From Aselliscus stoliczkanus (Eukaryota; Chordata; Mammalia; Chiroptera; Hipposideridae): a stretch of 64,000 nucleotides of DNA. The position numbers and the translations under genes were made by a program. A model generated the notes under the pieces. That model ran no database searches. It saw nothing but the letters and a program-made list of their open reading frames with translations, and was not told the DNA's origin. The stretch is from positions 58,300,771 to 58,364,770 of the forward strand of contig CM066737.1 in assembly GCA_033961575.1 (NCBI GenBank), written 5' to 3'. Below are positions 12,224-20,009 of the stretch, one piece after another. The stretch's first letter is position 1; the number at the start of each line of letters is the position of its first letter.

Positions 12224-12810
12224 TTAAGAGGCCAGGGTGTCCAGGGGAACCTGTCTATTTCTGTTCCTGATAAAGAGGGACATGAATGAGAGCAGCATTT
12301 GGGCACCCGGCAATTCTCCTGCCAAGACTCGCTTTTCAGACAAACCCATCAATGGTCGCAAAACCTGAACCTCAGCATAACCACTTCCCTCTGATATCAA
12401 AGGAAACAACTTCAAGTCTGAAACGGACTTGGCAAGCATGTTATTAATAACTGTCATGCTTATTAAAAAATTTAATCCAGCCTGCTGCAGAAATGAGTTG
12501 CAGCAATGTGACACAGTTTCCCGACACACTTCACTGATGTACATCTTAATCTGGCCCTGATTTTCCACACTGGCATTCGCGTTATCCAGGGTACATAAAG
12601 CCTTCTCCTTAACAGCGGGGTCACGAATGGGGATCGTGTTTCTGACAATAGAGAGGCTGGCCAAATGACTATTGATATTGTGGCTAAATGAAAAACCAGC
12701 ATCCTTGGGCTGAGCAAACAACAATTTTCCTTGAATGAAAGGACACTTGGACAGCCCAAGAACACAAGTCTCATTTTTAATATTACAATCATCACAAAAA
12801 AGTCATTATT
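12224..12810 (-). pseudogene. ARMCX6: ARMCX6-like, 5'-truncated copy (C-terminal ARM-type region only)
   Basis: An uninterrupted minus-strand frame runs from an upstream stop (12811-12813) to the stop at 12224. From about 12780 it closely matches the C-terminal 180 or so residues of ARMCX6, with wording such as CRETVSHCCNSFLQQAGLN and SMTVINNMLAKS, and ends at the family's natural C-terminus. The first in-frame ATG codes for MIVILKNETC. The usual N-terminus (MGR-type start, mitochondrial membrane anchor, acidic segment) is missing, and sequence upstream of 12790 on the minus strand does not resemble it. ARMCX6 coding sequence is normally in one exon of about 300 codons, so I read this as truncated. 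A hidden 5' exon or an expressed short isoform remains possible. In human, ARMCX6 is oriented opposite to ARMCX1; here both are on the same strand, so this may be a separate copy and not the ARMCX6 ortholog. Confidence 0.65.
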
Positions 12811-12813
12811 TTA

Positions 12814-13292
12814 ATTAGGAAAAATGTGTCTTTTTTGGGACCATGTTCTTTTGGGTGTCCTCACTGCCTGTGCTTCATGTCAGCCTCATCCCCACAACTT
12901 GGCTTTTCATGGATGTTTGACTAAATTCCAGACCCCTTACCTGTCCTCTCTTCTGTCTGAAGTTCCTTCCTTCTCTGTTGTTTTCTTACTGTGGTTGTAC
13001 CCTTCCCTGATTAGTGAGTGAACATTAGCAACTTCTGGCCCTGACCTCCAGACATGCTTTCACTAAAAAAATAATTTGAGCACATTCAACATCTTTGATG
13101 AATCACAAAATGTTCCCACTGTTGAAAAAGCCATCCAGTTTTGATGTTCTCAGAAGGAGACTTTTGGACTATCTTTTCCTGGACACGAACTGCACTGCCA
13201 TCCGACATGGTGCTAGGAGTGATGCAAACATATAGAGCTTTGATCTGAGTCTTCGCAGATAGACATGTCAAAACTCAGGATGCAAGGGTATC
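12814..13292. other. Unassigned stretch between the ARMCX6-like locus and the provirus
   Basis: This is where the missing 5' half of the ARMCX6-like gene would be expected, but no anchor or acidic segment is encoded on either strand. A 61-codon minus-strand ORF (13086-13271) has no family I recognise. Confidence 0.5.
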
Positions 13293-13298
13293 AGTATC

Positions 13299-13712
13299 TG
13301 TTGGGGGCCATGCAGGATAGCTTTAGCCTGAGAAATACATGTTGTTCTCCTTTGTCCCACCTGGGAGGTGTTATTCACTATTGAGGTTTGTGGAGAGAAT
13401 GGCCAGTTCCAGTGAATGCACAAAAAGAAAGACGTTTGTCCATATGCTCGAAACTGGTAGCCTGGGAGCCTGACCTTTAAGCTTCCATTGAGTAGTTAAT
13501 AGATTACTAGCATATGTAGTCATACATGCCATCCATTGTCTATCCTCCACGTACCCTGAAACCCTGAAAATGTATATAAGGACTGTGAGAAATAAACTCG
13601 GGACCTATCTCCCTTCCATCTTTTCTGCAAAAAAGAAATTTCTGCCTCTTCATTGCGCCGACTCCGTGCCCACCTTCTTGAGCCCTGTTCCTGCGAGAGC
13701 TGGACTCCCGCA
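13299..13712 (+). repeat. 5' LTR of the betaretroviral provirus
   Basis: 414 bp, beginning TGTTGGGGGCC and ending CTCCCGCA. A TATA box (TGTATATAAG, 13571-13580) is followed by AATAAA (13591-13596). With transcription starting about 25-30 bases after the TATA box, the polyadenylation signal falls in U3 just upstream of a very short R, an arrangement typical of betaretroviruses. Confidence 0.95.
13571..13596 (+). promoter_or_regulatory. LTR core promoter (TATA) with adjacent polyadenylation signal
   Basis: TGTATATAAG at 13571-13580 and AATAAA at 13591-13596. Both are preserved identically in the 3' LTR (around 18129 and 18146), so either LTR could still start or end transcripts. Confidence 0.75.
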
Positions 13713-13714
13713 AG

Positions 13715-13732
13715 TGGCGCCCGAACAGGGAC
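13715..13732 (+). other. Retroviral primer binding site, tRNA-Lys3 type
   Basis: TGGCGCCCGAACAGGGAC, two bases after the 5' LTR, is complementary to the 3' end of tRNA-Lys3, the primer type used by MMTV and lentiviruses. The tRNA-Lys1,2 site of JSRV and MPMV differs in its second half. Confidence 0.93.
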
Positions 13733-13735
13733 CTG

Positions 13736-13744
13736 AAGGTAAGT
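13736..13744 (+). promoter_or_regulatory. Candidate major splice donor in the proviral leader
   Basis: AAGGTAAGT is a near-perfect 5' splice site, located just after the primer site and before gag, where a donor for spliced env-type transcripts is expected. Confidence 0.6.
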
Positions 13745-13850
13745 CTTCTCTTCTGTCTCAGGCATGGATAGGATTCCACTTAGGGTGCTGCAGACCACCT
13801 GGATAGTGAGGCCAGGTTAGGATAAGTGGTAATCAGAGATATAAGTCATT

Positions 13851-15734
13851 ATGGGACAATCTGAGTCAGAACACCGTCGTCTTTACGTTAATGTCATTAA
13901 GAGTTCATTAAAAGGCCGAGGAGTAAATGTACACGGCCACCAGATTAGTAAGTTTCTTCAGTTCGTGCAACAATGCTGTCCTTGGTTTCCAGAAGAGGGA
14001 ACAGTTAATTTAGAAATTTGGGATAAAGTAGGAAAAGGACTTAGGTTATATTATGACAACCACGGCCCGAAAAGCGTCCCGGTTGATGCATTTGCTCTTT
14101 GGAACTCATTTAGAGATACACTCGTTCCAGAGACAGTTTCTGCACCAACGGTGCCATCTGATAAACATACGCCGTTACTATCCCCCTCTCGCTCTAAAAC
14201 TAATTTGGCCAGTTCAGTTCAAAAATATACTGATTCTAATGATGATTTACTTGATAAGGGAGAAAACCTCCCTCCCCCAGATGCTGCCAAATTGGAAACG
14301 GAGGCAGCCAAGTATAATGAACAAGATTTCTGGGACTTTCCCATTACTGAAAAGGAGGATAAGGGGCCAGGTCCCCCAAAATATTCAGCTAAAAATGAAG
14401 AATACGTAAAACCCCGACCTCGTTTAAAGCATCCTGTAATGCCTATGCCTCCACCTAATTCTAAACCCACATCTCGGTTTCATAGAGCCATTGAGGAGGC
14501 AGAGGCAAACGGGGAATTTGATTTTACTCTTTGTTGCCCAGTGGTCTTTGATATGGATCGGAAAGGGGATGAATGGCCTTCCTGGGAGCCCCTGCCCTAT
14601 AAAATCTTAAAAGAGCTGAAATCTGCGTGCACAGAGTATGGACCTGTAACATCTTATACTCTTTCTTTAATTGATACATTGGCAGGGAAATGGATGACTC
14701 CCTATGATTGGACTCAAGTTAGTAAAGCCTGCTTAACAGGTGGAGATTATCTCCTTTGGAGGACTGAATATGATGATCGGACAGAAAAATTTGTCAGTAA
14801 ATGTGATTCAGTTACTACAGATATGCTTATGGGAAGAGGTGAATATTCTCATGCACAAGACCTGATGTATCTATCTAAAAAGGTCCTAGAAAAAGTCACT
14901 GATTGTGCTGTTAATGCCTGGAGAGCACTCCCCGCCTCGACAGGAAAGCCAACTACATTAATTACTGTAATACAAAGAGGTGAGGAGCCTTTCCAAAACT
15001 TTTTGTCTCGGCTCATTCAAGCGGTTCATAGAGTAATTACCAACGATGAAGCCGCAGATATTTTAATCAAACAGTTGGCATTTGAAAACACAAGTTCTAC
15101 ATGTCAAAATCTACTCCAGCCTATCAGTAAATCTGACACTATTAATGATTATGTAAAACAATGTGTTGATGTCTCTCCAGCTTTTATTCAAGGAGTAGCA
15201 ATAGCTGCCACCCTTAAAGGGGATGTTAAGACAGTAACTCAGTCAAAGCAAGCCACTCCCAATAGTAATAACAGAAACAGTGGCTACAATTGCTATAATT
15301 GTGGGGAACCAGGAAACTTTAACAGACAGTGTCCTAAGCCTAGACGAGCTCCCCAATCACAAGATATACACCCACAAAGTGTTCCTAATGTCTCACAACA
15401 AACTTCATCCTTGATGCCACAGACTGTATGTCCACGATACAACAAGGGATTTCACTGGCTGATAGACTGCCATTCTAAATATCGTAAAAATGGACAATTA
15501 TTGCCACCGAAAAATCTTATCTCTAACGTCCTTCTTTTTCATCCAACTGGTTGTCCCTTAGTTGGGAAACACTCCAGGGCCCCAGCCTTGGGCCCAGGCA
15601 ACAATAGAACATCGATTTGCAACCCATTTAGCAGCAACAACTTATTTAACAATTTAAATCAGTCCCTGAGCTCTTCAGAGCAACCCCAGGGAGCACAGGG
15701 TTGGACCTCAGCTCCACTGCCCTTACAATGTTAA
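13851..15734 (+). CDS. gag: Betaretroviral Gag polyprotein, uninterrupted 627-codon frame
   Basis: Gag builds the virion core: matrix binds the plasma membrane, capsid forms the shell and nucleocapsid packages RNA. The start is chosen by an MGQ N-terminus (glycine for myristoylation) about 120 bases after the primer site. Features in order: matrix-like N-terminal 100 residues; a PPxY-type late motif, PPKY, at residues 175-178; capsid from about residue 225 with betaretroviral wording (SLIDTLAGKWMTPYDW, CLTGGDYLLW); a major-homology-region-like stretch (GEEPFQNFLSRL) near residue 380; and two zinc-knuckle positions. Both knuckles have lost a ligand: the first (481-494) has Asn for the His, the second (527-540) has Tyr for the second Cys. 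Length is normal for the group. An open frame this long agrees with the low LTR divergence, but the damaged knuckles argue that RNA packaging is impaired. Confidence 0.93.
   Translation: MGQSESEHRRLYVNVIKSSLKGRGVNVHGHQISKFLQFVQQCCPWFPEEGTVNLEIWDKVGKGLRLYYDNHGPKSVPVDAFALWNSFRDTLVPETVSAPTVPSDKHTPLLSPSRSKTNLASSVQKYTDSNDDLLDKGENLPPPDAAKLETEAAKYNEQDFWDFPITEKEDKGPGPPKYSAKNEEYVKPRPRLKHPVMPMPPPNSKPTSRFHRAIEEAEANGEFDFTLCCPVVFDMDRKGDEWPSWEPLPYKILKELKSACTEYGPVTSYTLSLIDTLAGKWMTPYDWTQVSKACLTGGDYLLWRTEYDDRTEKFVSKCDSVTTDMLMGRGEYSHAQDLMYLSKKVLEKVTDCAVNAWRALPASTGKPTTLITVIQRGEEPFQNFLSRLIQAVHRVITNDEAADILIKQLAFENTSSTCQNLLQPISKSDTINDYVKQCVDVSPAFIQGVAIAATLKGDVKTVTQSKQATPNSNNRNSGYNCYNCGEPGNFNRQCPKPRRAPQSQDIHPQSVPNVSQQTSSLMPQTVCPRYNKGFHWLIDCHSKYRKNGQLLPPKNLISNVLLFHPTGCPLVGKHSRAPALGPGNNRTSICNPFSSNNLFNNLNQSLSSSEQPQGAQGWTSAPLPLQC
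15653..15692 (+). promoter_or_regulatory. Candidate -1 frameshift site at the gag-pro boundary
   Basis: The heptamer TTTAAAT (15653-15659) lies in the gag zero frame as T TTA AAT, the pattern required for -1 slippage. Three bases later a possible stem pairs TCCCTG (15663-15668) with CAGGGA (15687-15692). The -1 frame beyond it stays open for about 33 codons and reads like the start of a betaretroviral dUTPase. The spacer is shorter than usual. Confidence 0.5.
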
Positions 15735-15758
15735 CCCCTGACTCTCCGGTCGTATTTT
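15659..15758 (+). pseudogene. Remnant of pro (start of the dUTPase domain)
   Basis: In the -1 frame relative to gag, about 33 codons include a GLDL motif and MLTP wording expected at the N-terminus of the betaretroviral dUTPase that precedes protease. The frame stops at 15756-15758, after which the protease and reverse transcriptase regions are missing. Confidence 0.6.
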
Positions 15759-15789
15759 AAATATAGATACATCAGAACACTCATCTATG

Positions 15790-15965
15790 CATAAACATTA
15801 AAACTCTGACCTGTGTCAGCCTAGGGCTTTAGTAAAATGGAAGGACCTGTTAACTGGTACCTGATAGGGACCAGACATACTGTTAACCCAGGGGAAGAGG
15901 GTATGCTTGAGTATTTCCTCAGGACACAGACACTCCAGTTTGGATTCCAGATTGTTGATCTGCCC
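15790..15965 (+). pseudogene. Remnant of pol (C-terminal end of integrase)
   Basis: Broken frames preserve pieces of the betaretroviral integrase C-terminus: ALVKWKDLLTGT (about 15828-15864), then consecutive stop codons, then VFPQDTDTPVWIPD in another frame (about 15910-15955). Together with the pro remnant this brackets a deletion of nearly all of pro-pol, with the junction at about 15760-15800. Confidence 0.7.
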
Positions 15966-17619
15966 CCAGCCGCAGCCGCCGCCTCCTGGTGCTCACACTG
16001 CCACCGCAGCCACCGTAGCAGCCCCCTGCCGTGCCCAGGCCGCAGCAGCCCATACAGTCCACTGGCCACTGACGCCCCTCCCTTCACTGCTCCGGAGTAG
16101 GCCTTCCGCTCGGCCACCCAGTTCTCATCCTCCATCCGTCCGTCTGGGAGAGCCCAGAAATCCCGGTCTATGTCAATAATACCCATGCCCTAGGACTGCC
16201 ATCTAGTGGCCATTTGAAATGACAAACGGAGGAGAATTTCAACTATAGTGGCTCAGGAATAGGATTGCCTATTTGTATTTCTAAAAATGTGTCAGCCACT
16301 GGATGTTTGTGCAACTCCTATGTGACTTTGCATACTAGTGACTCCCAGATAGGATGGAACGTCCATCTTAATTTGTTAGGTGATTGGTCAGGGGGACAGA
16401 AAGTAAAAGAGACTATGCCGCAGTCGCTCCTGCCATGTGATGAAGAAGTTGGACTAAACACCAAAGCTGTCCCCTGGAGAATGTGCCATAGCAACATGTC
16501 AGTGAGATACAATATTCCTGGAGTGAATCAGTACATTCTGGACTGGCCTCAAAGTAACAAAACGAGTTGGACAAGGGGACTGGTCTCTGGAATGTGGAAG
16601 TCAGACACACAATACCAGCAGAACTCTCTTTGGAAACTTGCAGGGGCAATGGGTGAGAACCTCCAAACTGTGACTGTTTGTAGAACAAATACTCCCTGTA
16701 CTTCAACTGTTCGCTCTGTCAATGTATCCGCCTGTGTTCCCTCTCCTTATGTACCCATGATTGGAAACTTGTGTATTACTTTTAATGGTTTAAGATTTAA
16801 TGTATCCTGTTATAATTGTACTTTAACAAATTGTGTCTCTTGGGTACCACTTGGGACCCGTGTTATGATATTTCATCAACCATATTTTGTTATGCTTCCT
16901 GTTAATGTTTCTGGACCATGGTATGCTGAGAGAAGCTTGCAATTATTTAAAGAGATTGAATATGCTTTGAGTAGATCAAAAAGATTTATAGGGTTTTTAA
17001 TTGCTGGAATTGCTGCTCTTGTAACTCTTATTGCAACTGCTGCCACTGCTGCAGTGGCCCTCTCTCAGACTGTTCAGAATGCTCACTATGTCAATGAATT
17101 ATCTAAAAATGTTACTGTTACTTTAGGAACCCAAGAAGATATAGATAAAAAATCAGAACAAAAGGTGAATGCATTATATGATATGGCTCAATATTTAGGT
17201 GATGAAATTCAAAGTTTAAAAGTATGGTCTCATTTGAAATGTCATGCAGAATATCATTGGATATGCGTCATGCCTAAAACTTACAATGAAAGCTTCTATG
17301 GGTGGAATAAAGTCCGCCTACACCTCCAACTATCTGGCATGATGCTAAATTATCATTAGATATGCTCCGGTTACACGATGAAATACAAAATATAAAAGAA
17401 GCTAAACCTTTACAGTTTGATGCTGCCCAGGCTGCTTCTCAGTTTGTAGACCAAATTAGAAACTCCCTTCCATCCATGAAGAATGCCACTCATTTGTGCA
17501 TGTCAATCCTTGCATTGGGTCTCGGTGCCCTTCTGGTTTTGTGCCTACTCCCCATCCTCATAAAATGCTTTATCAAGCGGTTTTTGGAGGTACAGATGAA
17601 ACTTAAAGCCAGGCCGTAA
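15966..17619 (+). pseudogene. env: Betaretroviral envelope gene (surface and transmembrane regions), broken
   Basis: Env normally mediates receptor binding and membrane fusion. A GC-rich leader (about 15966-16160) precedes surface-subunit sequence (PEIPVYVNNTHALG, from about 16150). The frame is interrupted by TGA at 16220-16222, then runs open to 17359. That part carries several N-glycosylation sequons, a furin-type RSKR site (about 16973-16987), a hydrophobic fusion-peptide-like stretch (GFLIAGIAALV) and a CHAEYHWIC motif. The frame breaks near 17310-17330 and continues in another frame to 17619, which encodes a final transmembrane helix (LGLGALLVLCLLPILI) and short tail. The resemblance is to JSRV-type betaretroviral Env. 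The protein cannot be made full length from this copy. Confidence 0.88.
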
Positions 17620-17840
17620 TTTAAATCATATACCTGCTTGCTCCATTCCTCCCTACTTCATCGAGGACAGGCTAGCCAGAGACAGAAGGACCTCCTTGAA
17701 TGTAACCAACCTAAGACAGGACTTGATCGCTAGAGGATCAAGTGCTAATGATGGGTAAGGTTATTACTTCATTAGGGAGACACCTAAGACAGGCACTGTC
17801 GCTCGTAGCCGCCTGGGGTCACAGGCGTGCTTTATATATA

Positions 17841-17854
17841 CAAAAAGGGGGAGA
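17841..17854 (+). other. Polypurine tract of the provirus
   Basis: AAAAAGGGGGAGA immediately precedes the 3' LTR, the expected plus-strand primer site. Confidence 0.85.
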
Positions 17855-18268
17855 TGTTGAGGGCCATGCAGGATAGCTTTAGCCTGAGAAATACATGTTG
17901 TTCTCCTTTGTCCCACCTGGGAAGTGTTATTCACTATTGAGGTTTGTGGAGAGACTGGCCAGTTCCAGTGAATGCACAAAAAGAAAGATGTTTGTCCATA
18001 TGCTCGAAACTGGTAGCCTGGGAGCTTGACCTTTAAGCTTCCATTGAGTAGTTAATAGATTACTAGCATATGTAGTCATACATGCCATCCATTGTCTATC
18101 CTCCACGTACCCTGAAACCCTGAAAATGTATATAAGGACTGTGAGAAATAAACTCGGGACCTATCTCCCTTCCATCTTTTCTGCAAAAAAGAAATGTCTG
18201 CCTCTTCATTGCGCTGACTCCATGCCCACCTTCTTGAGCCCTGGTCCTGCGAGAGCTGGACTCCCGCA
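17855..18268 (+). repeat. 3' LTR of the betaretroviral provirus
   Basis: 414 bp, the same length as the 5' LTR, with no indels and 9 substitutions by hand alignment (about 2.2%). Ends TG...CA. Keeps the TATA box and AATAAA. Confidence 0.95.
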
Positions 18269-18274
18269 AGTATC

Positions 18275-19740
18275 TCTCTTTCATGATTTAGGGTCTTAAT
18301 TTTCAAATGTTTCTTCTCTGGCTTTTACCTCCCTTAAGCTTGTTCCCACTGTTTCCTTAGAGATACACCATTTGTGTTTTCCAGCACCAAAGTAATAGGG
18401 GAGGAGAACAAAAGAAGCTGATTTGCTTCTAAATCCTGTATTCTGACTCAAACGTCCCTATTTCCAACCTTGTCTCCAGATATCACAATGTATGGAGCAA
18501 TTCCTTCCTTCCATGCCTAGGTCTATGTCTATAGGTAGACAGACAAGAGAGAATGGAGACTGGTATATGTACATGGGTGCCCTCTCTCCAGAATGAGTAA
18601 TCTAATTTTCAAATATCTCCCATTTCGGCTTCAGAATTACCTTCCACCCTGACCTCCAGCCACTTTCACCACCCCTCCACTCCTCCCAAATGCCCACCTT
18701 TTCCATTCCCCTGCCCTTATCTCCTCTCTTGACTTAACTCTGTCCCCCCAAATTTCAAATTTTCTGCTCTGTCCCTAATTTCTGCTCCATAAATATTGAA
18801 ACTGCTTCCCCAGAGCCAGAAAGGGTTAAGATAGTAGAAAAGTGGGTAATGGTTTCATGCTTGCTTTTACCATCCTCTAGTGACAGGCTCAGGCCCCACG
18901 TTTCCTGGAAGTAATGTTCACCTCAGTTTCTGCCAGAAACCCTATAAATCATCTTCCTCTTTCTTTCCCTTGAGTTGCGTTGCCTCCTATAGACAGCAAG
19001 CAATCCAACAAATAAGGGTTGGTGAACATTTAGTGCTGAGTAGTAGGTCACACAGTTCTCTTTTATTGATTCAGGACTCTGTCAAATATTCTCACCTCTT
19101 ACTCTCAGATCCCATCCTCAGCTCTCCTCCTACCCCATGCACCATTTAGAAAACTAAAATGAGCTGGTGGGTAACCTGCGGGTGTAGGGAAAGCTGACTC
19201 TGCCCCTTCAGGTCTCTGTCCCCAGCCCCACACTGACTCCACCCTGAGAACAATGTTCACTACCACACCAACTTCCACACAACCAGAGTAGTTTCTTCTT
19301 TCTTCACTCGACTACAAACACATCTCTTTAATGTCAATAAGGACCAATAGAGACCCAAAAGACCACCTCACCACAATTTGTGGTCAACTGAGATTCATGT
19401 CACCAAGGAGCCATGGTCCCCAAGTTTCCCTCCCACTAGCCATGACACAAGAGTGTGCCAGCCTGTCTCCCTTCTCCCAAACACACCAGATTTGTCCCCC
19501 TTTTTTTTCTATGCCAGTGCTAGAAACCAAAGGAAATGCATTTTCATTTTGCCAAAACTTGCCTTCCTCTAATTTCCAGGAAATCTATATTCTCCTGGAG
19601 CAACTATCTCTATTTGTATTTCTTTGACTTCTCCTAGAACAAAAGGAAACAGCCTATCTTTTTAATTCCCCTCCTCTCAGCTACTAATAATATTCATCAT
19701 CTTTCATGGACCCATAAGAAAAGAGATTTCATGAAACACA
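18275..19740. other. Gene-free stretch right of the provirus
   Basis: C-rich, mildly pyrimidine-biased sequence with chance ORFs under 100 codons. No domain and no clear repeat until the GA microsatellite. Confidence 0.5.
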
Positions 19741-19748
19741 GCCTGGAA

Positions 19749-19829
<81 letters not shown>
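19749..19829 (+). repeat. (GA)n microsatellite
   Basis: About 80 bp of nearly pure GA dinucleotide with one interruption. Confidence 0.95.
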
Positions 19830-19832
<3 letters not shown>

Positions 19833-19900
19833 ATTTAAAATATTTATTTATTGTGTCTGCTCATTGTTCTTGGAATACTGACTTTAAAAAAAAAGATTTT

Positions 19901-20008
19901 GGGCCGGCTGAGTGGCGCTATGGTTAAGAGCTGGCTTGCGATGCCAGCAGTCCCAGTTCGGATCCTGCATATGAGGACCAGTGACACTGCCTTCTAAAAA
20001 AAAAAAAA
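19901..20008 (+). mobile_element. Short tRNA-derived SINE
   Basis: Sense SINE with an A tail, bounded by AAAGATTTTGGG / AAAGATTTGGG as imperfect target duplication. It sits directly before a HAL1/L1-like element. Confidence 0.85.
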
Positions 20009-20009
20009 G

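Larger units (their letters stand above)
13293..18274 (+). mobile_element. Betaretroviral (class II) endogenous provirus, pol-deleted
   Basis: Layout: target duplication AGTATC (13293-13298), 5' LTR (13299-13712), primer binding site, splice-donor consensus, gag, tiny pro and integrase remnants, env, polypurine tract, 3' LTR (17855-18268), target duplication AGTATC (18269-18274). The 6-bp duplication and TG...CA LTR ends are typical of class II elements. Gag and Env resemble betaretroviruses (JSRV/MMTV/HERV-K-like) most closely. The LTRs differ at 9 of 414 positions by hand count, pointing to a geologically recent insertion. It cannot be autonomous because protease, reverse transcriptase and most of integrase are absent and env is broken. 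Confidence 0.95.

Noticed and set aside
13086..13271. 61-codon minus-strand frame ending TGWLFQQWEHFVIHQRC
   Set aside because: Looks protein-like and could be a pseudogene fragment, but I do not recognise it and it is too short to support.
15564..15570. GGGAAAC heptamer as the gag-pro slippery site
   Set aside because: It is a classic slippery sequence, but gag reads it as GGG AAA C, so it is out of the required phase. The heptamer at 15653 is in phase.
15821..16186. 121-codon minus-strand frame across integrase remnant and env leader
   Set aside because: Antisense to proviral sequence with a GC-rich leader; no homology recognised.
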